A DNA stretch of 64,000 nt from Lachnospiraceae bacterium M18-1 (GCA_000403295.2 KE159610.1:229387-293386); one strand, 5' to 3'. Shown: positions 18,300 through 28,043, counted from the stretch's first letter. Notes: a model not told the origin generated them from the sequence alone. Numbers and translations are program-made.

Positions 18300-18477
18300 A
18301 TTCAAAACCTCGCTTTAAAAATTATACCGTTTTATTATCTCTTCGTTTTACACGGCCTGGCCGGCCGTGAATGATCCCCCTGCATTTCCACAGCTCTCAT
18401 TTTTTCCAATTATAGCACACATTCTTTCCATTAAGTAGACCTTTTTGCTGAAATTCTAAATGGTACGATGATTTTCC

Positions 18478-18505
18478 TTGAAAAACAAAAGGTTTTATGT
18501 ATAAT
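18478..18505 (+). promoter_or_regulatory. Promoter of the ABC-F gene
   Basis: TTGAAA (18478-18483) and TATAAT (18500-18505) are spaced by 16 bases. About 100 bases of leader follow before the ATG at 18610. I see no clear leader peptide. Confidence 0.7.
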
Positions 18506-18609
18506 ATAGAGGAAGTGACAGTAAAACTTGATAGTTCTCCGGAGGATATCCCTTGCGGAGCAGGCGGGTTCCGCCTGGAAAAGATTCAGAAAAACAGAGG
18601 GTTTACAGA

Positions 18610-20244
18610 ATGATCAGTGCAAATAATATTACGTTAAGAGTCGGAAAAAAAGCATTATTTGAAGATGTGAATATCAAGTTCACAGAAGGAAACTGCTACG
18701 GCATCATCGGCGCCAACGGCGCGGGAAAGTCTACCTTTTTGAAGATCCTGTCCGGGCAGCTTGAGCCAACCAACGGGGAGATTGCCATTACTCCGGGAGA
18801 GCGTCTGTCTTTCCTGCAGCAGGACCAGTCCAAATACGACGAATATCCTGTTTTGGACACCGTCATTATGGGAAATGCCCGCCTTTATGAGATCATGAAG
18901 GAAAAGGACGCCATCTATGCAAAAGAGGATTTTACCGATGAAGACGGAATCAAGGCAAGCGAGCTGGAAGGTGAATTTGCCACCATGAACGGCTGGGAAG
19001 CGGAGTCTGACGCCGCCGCCCTGCTGAACGGCCTGGGAATCGATACGGAGCTTCATGACAAATCCGTGAAGGACCTGGTTGGTCCGGAGAAGGTAAAGGT
19101 ACTGCTGGCACAGGCATTGTTCGGCAATCCGGATATCCTGCTCCTGGACGAGCCTACCAACCATTTGGACCTGGATGCCATCGCATGGCTGGAAGAATTT
19201 TTGATCAATTTTGAAAATACAGTGATCGTGGTTTCCCATGACCGTTATTTCCTGAACAAGGTCTGCACCCAGATCGCGGATATTGACTACGGCAAGATCC
19301 AGCTCTATGCCGGGAACTATGACTTCTGGTACGAGTCCAGCCAGCTCATCATCCGGCAGATGAAGGAAGCCAATAAAAAGAAGGAAGAAAAGATCAAGGA
19401 GCTGCAGGAATTTATTTCCCGGTTCAGCGCCAACGCGTCAAAGTCCAAGCAGGCCACGTCCAGGAAGCGTGCCCTGGAAAAGATCCAGTTGGATGAGATC
19501 AAGCCGTCCAGCCGGAAGTACCCCTACATTGACTTCCGCCCCAACCGCGAGATCGGCAACGAGGTTCTGGCTGTGGAGGGGCTTTCCAAGACCATTGACG
19601 GAGAAAAGGTCCTGGATAACCTGACCTTTACTCTGGGCCACGATGACAAAGTGGCTTTTGTAGGCAGCAATGAGCTTGCCAAGACCGTTTTGTTCAAGAT
19701 TTTGATCGGTGAGATGGAGCCGGACGAGGGTACCTACAAGTGGGGGATCACCACCTCCCAGGCTTATTTTCCGAAGGATTTCGGAGAGGAATTTGACAGC
19801 GATTACACCATCACGGAATGGCTCACCCAGTATTCTGAAAATAAAGATGTAACCTATGTCCGCGGTTTCTTAGGGCGGATGCTGTTCGGCGGGGAGGACG
19901 GCGTAAAACGGCTGAAAGTGCTCTCCGGAGGAGAAAAGGTACGGTGCCTCCTCTCGAAGATGATGATCTCCGGCGCAAATGTGCTGCTCTTTGACGAGCC
20001 CACCAACCATCTGGATATGGAGTCGATCACGTCATTGAATAACGGTATGATCAAATTCCCAGGCGTGCTTTTGTTCACCTCCCGCGACCATCAGATCGTC
20101 CAGACGACAGCCAACCGGATCATGGAAATCGTACCGGGCGGCAAGCTGATCGACAAGATCACGACTTACGACGAATATCTGGCGAATGACGAGATGGCAA
20201 GAAAACGGCATACGTATACGGTACAGACTGAAGAAGAGGATTAA
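18610..20244 (+). CDS. ABC-F family ATPase (ribosome-associated)
   Basis: Soluble protein of 544 residues with two ABC ATPase domains and no membrane segments, the ABC-F layout. Domain 1 has Walker A GANGAGKST and signature LVGPEKVKVLLAQ, with VLLAQALFGNPDILLLDEPTNHLD. The linker (about residues 240-320) is Lys/Glu-rich and coiled. Domain 2 has a degenerate Walker A (VGSNELAKTVLFK, where GK is replaced by AK) but an intact LSGGEKVRC and DEPTNHLD. It resembles the YbiT group of translation factors more than the drug-resistance ABC-F. The ATG at 18610 is used; AGAGG is 9 bases upstream. Confidence 0.92.
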   Translation: MISANNITLRVGKKALFEDVNIKFTEGNCYGIIGANGAGKSTFLKILSGQLEPTNGEIAITPGERLSFLQQDQSKYDEYPVLDTVIMGNARLYEIMKEKDAIYAKEDFTDEDGIKASELEGEFATMNGWEAESDAAALLNGLGIDTELHDKSVKDLVGPEKVKVLLAQALFGNPDILLLDEPTNHLDLDAIAWLEEFLINFENTVIVVSHDRYFLNKVCTQIADIDYGKIQLYAGNYDFWYESSQLIIRQMKEANKKKEEKIKELQEFISRFSANASKSKQATSRKRALEKIQLDEIKPSSRKYPYIDFRPNREIGNEVLAVEGLSKTIDGEKVLDNLTFTLGHDDKVAFVGSNELAKTVLFKILIGEMEPDEGTYKWGITTSQAYFPKDFGEEFDSDYTITEWLTQYSENKDVTYVRGFLGRMLFGGEDGVKRLKVLSGGEKVRCLLSKMMISGANVLLFDEPTNHLDMESITSLNNGMIKFPGVLLFTSRDHQIVQTTANRIMEIVPGGKLIDKITTYDEYLANDEMARKRHTYTVQTEEED

Positions 20245-20250
20245 AAAATG

Positions 20251-20272
20251 CCCCCGCCGCTGCGGGGGTTTT
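20251..20272. terminator. Bidirectional intrinsic terminator
   Basis: CCCCCGC-CGCT-GCGGGGG (20251-20268) is flanked by TTTT on one side and A6 on the other. It lies between the convergent ABC-F and phosphatase genes and can serve both. Confidence 0.93.
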
Positions 20273-20274
20273 CT

Positions 20275-20919
20275 TCATTCTATATTCCACCGTTTGACAG
20301 GCTCTTTATAATAGACCTTACTTTCTTCCGCAATCACCGGCACGCCTTCCTTCACGTCAACGATCGTCACCGCGCAGTTGGCAGGAACCTGCCATTTCCA
20401 GAAATCCGCTGCGTCCAGATTCCCCCGGATATGATTCAGCAGTGCGGTCATGGCGGCGCCGTGGGTGGAAAGCAGGATCCTCTTCCTCTGCAGCTGCGGA
20501 TCTTCACACAGTTCTTTTAAAAATTGTCCGGTACGGTCCATAATGTCAGCAATACTCTCCCCGCCCTTTGCCGGGACAAAATTCCCTGTATCGGTAAAGA
20601 ATTTTTTGAACGCTTCACTCTCCGCCGCTTTTTCTTTCCCGCTGATGCACATACCCTCATATTCGCCAAATCCCATTTCCTTGATCCCGTTGGATTCGAT
20701 CACAGGGATGCCTCTGCCTGCCAGTATGATCTCGGCAGTCTCCTTTGCACGGACCAGCGGGCTTGTATACGCCAGGTCAAAGGGGATGTCTTTCATGCCC
20801 TCCGCCGTCTCCCGCGCCAGGTGCCTTCCGTAATCATTCAACGGAATATCGGAGAATCCCTGCACTTTCCGCGCTTTATTCCAGTCTGTTTCTCCGTGCC
20901 TTACAATGTATAATCTCAT
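20275..20919 (-). CDS. Histidine phosphatase family protein
   Basis: Phosphatase or phosphoglycerate mutase-like enzyme of 214 residues. The phospho-acceptor His is in YIVRHGETDWNKARKVQG at the N-terminus; the second catalytic His is in LLSTHGAAM near residue 155; the general-acid segment is IKEMGFGEYEGM. The group covers cobalamin, sugar-phosphate and broad-specificity phosphatases, and the substrate is not evident from the neighbours. It is convergent with the ABC-F gene and shares its terminator. Confidence 0.9.
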   Translation of the reverse strand: MRLYIVRHGETDWNKARKVQGFSDIPLNDYGRHLARETAEGMKDIPFDLAYTSPLVRAKETAEIILAGRGIPVIESNGIKEMGFGEYEGMCISGKEKAAESEAFKKFFTDTGNFVPAKGGESIADIMDRTGQFLKELCEDPQLQRKRILLSTHGAAMTALLNHIRGNLDAADFWKWQVPANCAVTIVDVKEGVPVIAEESKVYYKEPVKRWNIE

Positions 20920-21004
20920 CTTTTGTCTCCTTTTTCTGCTGTTGCTTCTATAGTATATATGTTTATACTCATAATTTCAACTTTCAGTTTCAATTTACCC
21001 TCCC

Positions 21005-21150
21005 CGATCCCTTCTGGAATCCGACATTGAGAGCGGCTGCAGCTATGTCTGCGTGGAGCATCAAGATGTGATCGCCGCATTTTATTACCGATTCGGCGAA
21101 GTGGACTCTTACCGCCGCATCTGCAATGGGCAGTGGCTTTTCTCGGAGAC
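21005..21150 (+). pseudogene. Fragment of a GNAT-type acetyltransferase
   Basis: The plus strand reads LLESDIESGCSYVCVEHQ then VIAAFYYRFGEVDSYRRI and CNGQWLFSE, which resembles the middle of Lachnospiraceae GNAT acetyltransferases (around the beta-strands before the acetyl-CoA loop). Both ends are missing and it overlaps the end of the DUF4091 gene on the other strand. It is probably a decayed remnant. Confidence 0.45.
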
Positions 21151-22821
21151 TGCCGCCCTGATCGCGGCATTAATGTTTTCCCGGACCTCTACGAGATAGG
21201 ATGCCTTCTGCGGATAGGAGCGGAAGGTAACCTCTCCGTTTTCTTCTTCCATCAGGCACTTCATGACTGTTTCCCGGTCCGTCAATTTCTCCAGATGATA
21301 CATCGCACGCAGATCCTCCATGGCCCTTTCCATCAGCATCGAGCGAATTGAATCTACCGGCTTCCCATCTTTTCCCGGATATACCAGAAACGGATCCCCT
21401 GACGGAAATGCCCCGTCCGCGTCAGTGCATCGGTAAGGATCGATCGGATACATGGAAAACTCGCTGTGATAAAAATTATATCCCCAATGCAGAAAACCGG
21501 TAATCGCATATTTATAAAGCTGAATGCCCAAGACCCTTGTCCGGAATCCCGGAAGCACGATAAAACGGTTGGAGACCTCCAGATGCTGGCCGGTACAGTA
21601 ATACGTCCACAGCCTGGGAGGACGTTTTTTCAGGAATGGTTCTATATGGCTACTGGCACATACCGGCTCTTCCACAGCCCCCTGCTCGTAGAACCTGTAC
21701 TCGGAAAGCGCGTCTATCATATGATATCCTGGCACATATCCTTTTACAAGTTTTTTTGCATACAGGTAGGACTCCAGGTCTTTTTCCTCCGGCTCGTCCG
21801 ATATATGGAAATAGCACTGCTTTCCAATACCGAGCCTTTCAATCTCTTCCGTAAAAGACAAAAGAAACACCTGCAGAAATTTCCCGTATTCTTCACTGTC
21901 AGCCCTGGTCTCCCATCCAAAGATTCTGCGTTCCTCTCCGTTTATTTTTCCGATGATCTTGGGCGCCGCCTTCGCCCCCCACTGACTGAACAGATGCGAA
22001 ATTTCAAAAAAACATACTCCGCAGCGTCTGCACATTTCCACCCACCGCTCGAACCTGTCATAGCCAAATTCATAACCCTGATCCGTCACTGTCACATCCA
22101 CCAGCTGTACGGTACGCCGTTCTCCATTCACAGCGGTGTCCAGCGGCGGAGTAAATACAGGAGTGAGCAGCATATTGCAGCCGCGCCTGACAGCATGGCG
22201 TACAAAATTTTCTATGATTTCCCAGTGCCTCTCACTAAATACTTCCACGTCGTAATACTCCGCCAGACAGTCGCAGTGGAACCATTCCGTATGCCGGATC
22301 TCAGATTCCGGGAGCACTGTATTTAATATCTCTGCAGTCATATCCGCCTCCGCGGACAATGGTCGCATCCCCGGCGCATGAGCCAGGCTCTCCAAAATGA
22401 TTTTTACCGGATATTCACCGGCCGGAGTGTCTTCCGTTGCTTCGATATCAATCCACAGGCTCCGCCACTGTCCGGAAACGATCGGGAATCCAAATTCCCC
22501 CAGATCCTCCAGCAGGTCCGGATACAGCCCCGGCTCTGTTGTCAGATATCCCTCGTCCTTCTCCATATGGCACGGATAGGCGCAAGGCACCAGTTCCACC
22601 TTTTTCACCCTCACCCCAATTCCATCCGGAGCCTCTACCCGGACTGTCCCTCTCTGCTTTCTTTCCACATTTCCATAGTATGCGATCTGGAAAGAAACCG
22701 TTTCCCCTTTCAGGGCTGTCAATCGGCTGACTGCCCCGTCGTCCGAAGGCTCCCGGGACGGAAAAACCTTTTCCATGTCTGAGACCAGTTTTACCTGCAG
22801 CCTATGTTCCTGAACTTCCAT
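21109..22821 (-). CDS. DUF4091 (glycoside hydrolase-like) protein
   Basis: Predicted protein of about 570 residues with an N-terminal beta-sandwich region (residues 1-170, e.g. ETVSFQIAYYG, GEYPVKIILES) and a TIM-barrel-like centre (WFHCDCLAEYYDVEVFSERHWE, HISDEPEEKDLESY with candidate acid residues) ending in the DUF4091 region (FLHWGYNFYHSEFSMYPIDPY). Members are thought to be carbohydrate-active, but the substrate is unknown. It has no signal peptide, so it would act on imported sugars. I chose ATG 22819-22821; an earlier ATG at 22854 has a weaker context. The C-terminus overlaps a broken GNAT gene on the other strand. Confidence 0.82.
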   Translation of the reverse strand: MEVQEHRLQVKLVSDMEKVFPSREPSDDGAVSRLTALKGETVSFQIAYYGNVERKQRGTVRVEAPDGIGVRVKKVELVPCAYPCHMEKDEGYLTTEPGLYPDLLEDLGEFGFPIVSGQWRSLWIDIEATEDTPAGEYPVKIILESLAHAPGMRPLSAEADMTAEILNTVLPESEIRHTEWFHCDCLAEYYDVEVFSERHWEIIENFVRHAVRRGCNMLLTPVFTPPLDTAVNGERRTVQLVDVTVTDQGYEFGYDRFERWVEMCRRCGVCFFEISHLFSQWGAKAAPKIIGKINGEERRIFGWETRADSEEYGKFLQVFLLSFTEEIERLGIGKQCYFHISDEPEEKDLESYLYAKKLVKGYVPGYHMIDALSEYRFYEQGAVEEPVCASSHIEPFLKKRPPRLWTYYCTGQHLEVSNRFIVLPGFRTRVLGIQLYKYAITGFLHWGYNFYHSEFSMYPIDPYRCTDADGAFPSGDPFLVYPGKDGKPVDSIRSMLMERAMEDLRAMYHLEKLTDRETVMKCLMEEENGEVTFRSYPQKASYLVEVRENINAAIRAAVSEKSHCPLQMRR

Positions 22822-23078
22822 ATTCTTATTTTCCTCCTGCCATTCTTTGAACATATCATAGCTATTTTAGGCAGGGCCGTCAATACGAATTTTAAAAGTT
22901 CAAGGCCGCATTTATAGATTGACGGAAAGTTGAATTGCCGATATAATGTAGGAAAATGATCTTAGGGTTTTCATGAGCTTTGAGAAAATCCGTGTGCCTG
23001 AGGCAGAACTGCCTATCATAAGCACATATGCGAACGAATCATCTGCTGAAAAAAAGATCGAACAGAAAGGACACTGCT

Positions 23079-23750
23079 ATGCAAAAAAGAAGTCTCAAAG
23101 AAATATTGCTGCGTATCGTCATCCTCTTTATCGGCCTGACCATCGCCCATCTGGGCGTCACCCTGTTCCTCCTGGCCGACCTCGGCGCAGATCCCTTCAA
23201 TGTGCTGATCCAAGGGCTGTACCGGACAGCCCAGAACCTGACTGGATGGCTGTTCCTTACACACGGCCGGGTACATATGGCGGTCTGTTTCCTGATCATC
23301 CTGGTACTGCTGATCGCAGACCGCAGTTATATCAAGATCGGTACGATCCTGTGCATGATCTGCGGCGGACCTATCATTGACTTTTTTACACTGCTTCTGG
23401 GCGGACTCATCCATTCCGGCAATCCGTTTGCGGTGCGGATTCTCGTGCTGGCTGCCGGCTGTGTGATCCTGGCTTTTGGTATGACGATCGTCATGAAATC
23501 CGATTCCGGCGTGGGGCCAAATGACCTGGTGGCCATCGTGATCAGCGATAAACTGAAACGCAAATTCAGCATAACCCGTATTGTTGTGGATGTGTGCTTT
23601 GTAGCCGCCGGATTTTTGATGGACGGGGCTGTAGGGATCGGAACGATCATATGCGCGGCACTGGTGGGACCGGTGGCAGGCATCTTTCTTCCTCACAGTG
23701 AAAAAATCGTAGATCAGATCATAATTTCTGCGGATATCCGGAATACCTGA
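23079..23750 (+). CDS. YczE/YyaS/YitT-family membrane protein
   Basis: Integral membrane protein of 223 residues with five or six hydrophobic segments. The family-typical first helix ends with LGADPFNVLIQGL (residues about 32-44), and SDSGVGPNDLVAIVISDKL precedes the fourth helix. It is conserved in Firmicutes and generally uncharacterised; some members affect peptide synthetase production. ATG 23079-23081 has AAAGGA 7 bases upstream. It is a single plus-strand gene followed by a very strong hairpin cluster and a terminator. Confidence 0.85.
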   Translation: MQKRSLKEILLRIVILFIGLTIAHLGVTLFLLADLGADPFNVLIQGLYRTAQNLTGWLFLTHGRVHMAVCFLIILVLLIADRSYIKIGTILCMICGGPIIDFFTLLLGGLIHSGNPFAVRILVLAAGCVILAFGMTIVMKSDSGVGPNDLVAIVISDKLKRKFSITRIVVDVCFVAAGFLMDGAVGIGTIICAALVGPVAGIFLPHSEKIVDQIIISADIRNT

Positions 23751-23767
23751 TCCTTCTTTCTGCTTTC

Positions 23768-23917
23768 AAGAACAAAGAGTTTCGCTTGCGAAACTCGCGC
23801 CTGCGGCGGTCGCATTGCGACATCTACCTCATACGCCGCAGTGCGCATCCCCCGGAGGGTTCTTTGTTCTTCTATAGGAAAATTCGGAGAAGTTTCCTAT
23901 AGAAGAACAAAGAACCC
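23768..23917. repeat. Palindromic repeat cluster with a 25-bp perfect hairpin
   Basis: AAGAACAAAGAG (23768-23779) begins a unit ending in TTCTTTGTTCTT (23860-23871). Inside are GAGTTTCGC-tt-GCGAAACTC and GCGC/GCGGC arms. The right end of this unit is part of a second, 25-bp perfect inverted repeat (23857-23881 and 23893-23917) with an 11-base loop. It is non-coding and resembles a MITE/REP-type element. Confidence 0.75.
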
Positions 23918-23958
23918 TTTATCGGCTATGCAAAAGCATCTGCCGATAAAGGGTTTTT
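23915..23958 (+). terminator. Intrinsic terminator after the YczE-like gene
   Basis: CCCTTTATCGGC (23915-23926) pairs with GCCGATAAAGGG (23942-23953); an inner ATGC-aaaa-GCAT helix continues the stem, and T5 follows at 23954. Confidence 0.9.
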
Positions 23959-24002
23959 ATACGAAGGTAAGTCCTCGGTGCACTCCTCCTACAACAAAAT
24001 AT

Positions 24003-24833
24003 TTACAGCTCTACCTCATTCAGATAGGGGTTCTTCGCTTCATAGAACCGCTCTTCCTCCACCACTTCCGCGATTGCCGGATCAATAGGCATCCTGCCGA
24101 GTACGGGGACTCCCAGTTCTCCCGCGATCTCGTCAACATGGCTTTCCCCGAAGATCTTCAGCTCTTTGCCGCAGTCCGGGCATTTTACGTAGCTGTAGTT
24201 CTCCACGATGCCCAGCACCGGGATATTCATCTGCCTTGCCATATTGTATGCCTTTTTGACGATCATCTGTACCAGATCCTGAGGAGAGGTCACGATCACC
24301 ACTCCGTCTACCGGTAGAGACTGGAATACAGTCAGCGGTACATCCCCGGTTCCAGGCGGCATATCCACGAACAGATAATCCAGATCATCCCAGATTACAT
24401 CGGACCAGAACTGGGTCACGACACCCGCAATGATCGGCCCGCGCCAGATCACCGGCGCATCCTCATCCTCCAGAAGCAGGTTCACGGACATGATCCTTGT
24501 CCCATCCTTGGCAAGACAGGGATAGATTCCTTCCTCTGTTCCCTTTGCCTGCTCGTGGATTCCATACATCTTAGGGATTGACGGCCCCGTGATATCTGCA
24601 TCCAGGATTCCTACATTATAGCCCTTTTCCTTCATCATACGTGCCAGGGATGCGGTCACAAGCGACTTTCCGACACCGCCCTTCCCGCTGATGACCCCGA
24701 TCACCTTCTTCACATTCGAATATGCGTTGGCCGGAGCCCGCAGATCTTCCTTCTTGCTTTCACAATTTCCCGCATGCGCGCACCCTGCACAGGACTCCTC
24801 CGTGCATCCGCCGCTATTTACTTCTTCTGCCAT
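24003..24833 (-). CDS. Mrp/NBP35-type iron-sulfur carrier ATPase
   Basis: P-loop ATPase of 276 residues that carries or inserts Fe-S clusters. The N-terminus has a Cys-rich stretch (C..C..C...C within residues 9-24), typical of clostridial Mrp. The deviant Walker A is SGKGGVGKSL near residue 50, Walker B VDMPPGTGD near 165, and the bridging CxxC is in KCPDCGKE near 225. No DUF59 domain is fused. It stands alone between two non-coding stretches. Confidence 0.94.
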   Translation of the reverse strand: MAEEVNSGGCTEESCAGCAHAGNCESKKEDLRAPANAYSNVKKVIGVISGKGGVGKSLVTASLARMMKEKGYNVGILDADITGPSIPKMYGIHEQAKGTEEGIYPCLAKDGTRIMSVNLLLEDEDAPVIWRGPIIAGVVTQFWSDVIWDDLDYLFVDMPPGTGDVPLTVFQSLPVDGVVIVTSPQDLVQMIVKKAYNMARQMNIPVLGIVENYSYVKCPDCGKELKIFGESHVDEIAGELGVPVLGRMPIDPAIAEVVEEERFYEAKNPYLNEVEL

Positions 24834-24989
24834 ATCTTTTTACCTGCACTTTCTTTTTTGATAGTGATAGATTCCTATAAAGCCTCTGCTCTTCGGTTTA
24901 TCTGAACCTGTTCCTTATTATAACAGAATTTTCAACTATAGACACCATTTTCTTATAATTTTATCAATTCTTCGTTCAAGTCACATTTA

Positions 24990-26501
24990 TCAAAATCCGA
25001 TCAGCACCGCAATCACCATGACAATAGAGGCCACAGCGAATAAAACTCCCTGCATCTTAATCTGGAACTTCGCCCATTTTCCCCACTCCAGCTTTGCAAC
25101 GCCGAGTGTACCAAGCAGGCAACCGGAGGTCGGCACGATCAGGTTGGAAAATGCGTCTCCCAGCTGGAATGCCAGGACCGCTGTCTGCCGGGACACACCT
25201 ACCAGATCTGACAGCGGCGCCATGATCGGCATGGTCAGCGCTGCCTGTCCGGAACCGGATACAACGAAGAAATTAAATACTGTCTGGAACACATACATCA
25301 GCCATGCGGAGATAACTGCCGGGAAATTCTGCATTCCGCTGCTGATCCCATGGAGGATCGTATTGAGCACGGTGGGTGAAGACGCATCCGTTCCGCCCAG
25401 GATGATGATGATCCCCTGCGCCATACCGACTACCAGCGCCGCCCCAACCAGGTCCGCCGCGCCGCTCTGGAAGGAGGAGGCAATGTCGTTGACGTGCATA
25501 TCGTTCAGCTTGAAGATCACAGCAATGATACCGGATACCAGACCCATCACAAAAAACTGTGACGCAATTTCCGGAATATAGAAGCCTTTTGCCACAACGC
25601 CCCATACTGTCCAGATCATGGTCGCCAGGATTACCAGCAGGATCAGCTTGTGGCCCAGCCGGAAGTCTGCTTTTTTCTCATCGTTTCCTTCAAATTCTTC
25701 CCTGTACCGGGTATCGCTGTCATAGGCAACTGAGATCCTGGGATCTTTTTTGATCTTGGCTGCATAGACCATGGTAAACGCCATCCCGATTCCCGTAAAT
25801 ATGAACCAGAGCACGATACGGAAACCAGCGCCGGAGAGCACCGGCACTTCCGCGATCCCCTGCGCAATCGCCAGACTGAAGGGGTTCATCCAGGAAGCTC
25901 CGAATCCAATCTGTGTGGCGCAGTATGTCACGCAGACACCAACGACAGCGTCATACCCCATGGCAATAAACATAGGCACCAGGATCATGGCAAAAGGAAT
26001 CGCCTCCTCTCCCATCCCAAAGACCGCGCCGCCCAGAGAGAACAGGGCAAACAGTACCGGGATCAGGTATTTTTCCGTTCCTTTTGTCTTTTCGATCATG
26101 GCCAGGATCCCCTGATCCACGGCCCCTGTCTTCAGCACGATCCCAAAGGCTCCGCCGATGACCAGGATAAATGCCACGATCCCCACTGCGGAACCCCATT
26201 TATCCCCGACAGTCAGTCCCTCAAATACATAGTTCAGGATTCCCTGTCCGCCGAAATCCTCGGTTCCAAACAGAGGAGCGGTGTGAGTCATCTTTTTGCC
26301 GTTCTCATCCGTCACATATTGAAAGCTCTCCGGATCCAGTACGGTCCTGGACTTCTCTTCCCCGTTCTGCATATAGGTGATCTCTTTTGTCTCATACTGC
26401 CCCAGCGGGACAAACAGCGTTAACAGCGCCGCAAATAAAATCATACAGAAAATGATCACATAAGTATGCGGCATGTTTATCGTTCTTTTTTTCGTTTCCA
26501 T
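24990..26501 (-). CDS. YfcC-family membrane transporter
   Basis: Integral membrane protein of 503 residues with about 12 helices, of the YfcC/ArcD-like group in the ion-transporter superfamily, which import or exchange small peptides or amino acids. Diagnostic segments are the first helix HTYVIIFCMILFAALLT followed by VPLGQYE, GMGEEAIPFAMILVP near residue 165, and GSGQAALTMPIMAPLSDLVG near residue 415. It follows an isoaspartyl dipeptidase by 51 bases on the same strand, so it probably brings in the dipeptides or amino acids handled by that enzyme. Substrate assignment is inference. Confidence 0.88.
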   Translation of the reverse strand: METKKRTINMPHTYVIIFCMILFAALLTLFVPLGQYETKEITYMQNGEEKSRTVLDPESFQYVTDENGKKMTHTAPLFGTEDFGGQGILNYVFEGLTVGDKWGSAVGIVAFILVIGGAFGIVLKTGAVDQGILAMIEKTKGTEKYLIPVLFALFSLGGAVFGMGEEAIPFAMILVPMFIAMGYDAVVGVCVTYCATQIGFGASWMNPFSLAIAQGIAEVPVLSGAGFRIVLWFIFTGIGMAFTMVYAAKIKKDPRISVAYDSDTRYREEFEGNDEKKADFRLGHKLILLVILATMIWTVWGVVAKGFYIPEIASQFFVMGLVSGIIAVIFKLNDMHVNDIASSFQSGAADLVGAALVVGMAQGIIIILGGTDASSPTVLNTILHGISSGMQNFPAVISAWLMYVFQTVFNFFVVSGSGQAALTMPIMAPLSDLVGVSRQTAVLAFQLGDAFSNLIVPTSGCLLGTLGVAKLEWGKWAKFQIKMQGVLFAVASIVMVIAVLIGF

Positions 26502-26552
26502 CAGTTCTCTCCATTCCTAATTTTATAATTTCTTTCGTGCTGCTCCTGCGGT

Positions 26553-27731
26553 TCAGTCTGATTCGAAAGTACCTTTTCTGACAGTCTCCTTATTGTATAC
26601 CATGAGATGTCCTTTTGCCATCACAGTATGTATGTCCATGGTCCCCTCCTCTGCAAGCACCAGATCGGCATCTTTTCCCACAGCAATACGCCCCTTTTGC
26701 TTCAGCTTCAGCAGATCCGCAGGGTTTGAGGTCACGGTTCTCAGCGCTTGCGTCAGGCCTATATGATCCGTCAGGACCGCGTCCCGGACTTCCCGGTAGA
26801 GAGAACTCACTTTCCCCACTCCCAGTCCGGCAAATTCTCCGCTTTTGCTGAAAATCGGAATACTGCCCTGCCCGTCCGAGGAAAATGTGATCTGATGCTC
26901 CGGCACCCCCGCATCCAGCATCATTTTTAAACCGGTGCTTGCTTTTACCTCGTCTTCTTCCAGATGATCCGGATCTGAGCTTGTCGTCAGATCCACAAAA
27001 CCGCCCAAGGTCTTCGCATAATCGATACCATCTTTCAAGAGCCGGGTGCTCCGGTTGATATGGGTTGGAAGCATATTGGCGGGCGGGATCTCCGTCTCCT
27101 CCGCCACATACCGCAGATACGAGAGCATTCGTTTCCCGTCTCCCATGTGGATATTCACCAGTCCTGCTTTTCCAGAAAGGATTCCGCCGACTCTTGTGTC
27201 TCCCACGATCTTTGCAAATTCCTCTTTTGTGGGCTGGGAGGAACGGTGGTCGGAAATCGCGATCTCTCCGCAGCCTACCACTTTGTCGATCAGGATCAGG
27301 TCATCCACCAGGTTCCCTGTCAGTGTACGTACTGGAATCTGGTACGAGCCGGAATAGATATATGCAGTGATTCCCTCTTCCTCCAGCCCTCTGGCCTTTG
27401 CCAGCAGGGACGCCATATTCCGCGTCGTGCCGTCGGTTCCCAGACATCCCACAACCGTAGTTACGCCGCCTAAGGTGATATCCGTGAGCATGATCTCCGG
27501 CGTTCTGGTATGGTAGCTGCCCTCCCCGCCTCCTCCCAGGACATGTACATGGCAGTCAATGAATCCCGGGAACAGCAGCATGCCTGTCCCATCGATTGTA
27601 CGGACATCGTATTCCCCGACTGCCGGAATATGGGGTGCGATCTTTAAAATCCTGGAATCAGCTGTCAAAACATCCTGTATTCCAAGATCTTCCGGTGCAA
27701 ATACCTTTGCATTTCGAATCAGCGTCAGCAT
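26553..27731 (-). CDS. iadA: Isoaspartyl dipeptidase
   Basis: Zinc amidohydrolase of 392 residues that cleaves beta-aspartyl dipeptides from damaged proteins. It has metal-site DCHVHVLGGGGEG near residue 60, SGSYQIPVRTL near residue 127, the conserved IAISDHRSSQP, GDGKRML for the second metal His region, THINRS, and the catalytic Asp in TFSSDGQGS near residue 280. The length equals that of the E. coli enzyme. GGAGGAG lies upstream of ATG 27731. The YfcC transporter follows, forming a probable peptide-salvage operon. Confidence 0.95.
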   Translation of the reverse strand: MLTLIRNAKVFAPEDLGIQDVLTADSRILKIAPHIPAVGEYDVRTIDGTGMLLFPGFIDCHVHVLGGGGEGSYHTRTPEIMLTDITLGGVTTVVGCLGTDGTTRNMASLLAKARGLEEEGITAYIYSGSYQIPVRTLTGNLVDDLILIDKVVGCGEIAISDHRSSQPTKEEFAKIVGDTRVGGILSGKAGLVNIHMGDGKRMLSYLRYVAEETEIPPANMLPTHINRSTRLLKDGIDYAKTLGGFVDLTTSSDPDHLEEDEVKASTGLKMMLDAGVPEHQITFSSDGQGSIPIFSKSGEFAGLGVGKVSSLYREVRDAVLTDHIGLTQALRTVTSNPADLLKLKQKGRIAVGKDADLVLAEEGTMDIHTVMAKGHLMVYNKETVRKGTFESD

Positions 27732-28043
27732 CGTTTATCTCCTCCTTCCTGCTGCTCCTCCTCAAATGGACAGCCTCTGGTGTAATGTACCGTCCATATT
27801 TCACCAAATGACTTGCCTGAATCTGCATCTGCTCTGCTTACCAGTCAAATCATACTTTGATCCTTCTGCCCTCTTTTTCCAAACGCGCATCCTGCAGAGT
27901 GATCTGCAGTCATATTCTTACATTTTTACCCATAATGATAGTATACTCGTAAACTTTCTGGTTAGCAATTACTTTTTCAGCCTTACATTCCTATTTTAAT
28001 TACCGGTTGATTTTATATTACATAAAGAAGTTTCTTATAGAAT

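Noticed and set aside
18610..20244. Antibiotic-resistance ABC-F protein
   Set aside because: No evident attenuator leader peptide, and the second-domain and linker features fit the YbiT-like housekeeping group better.
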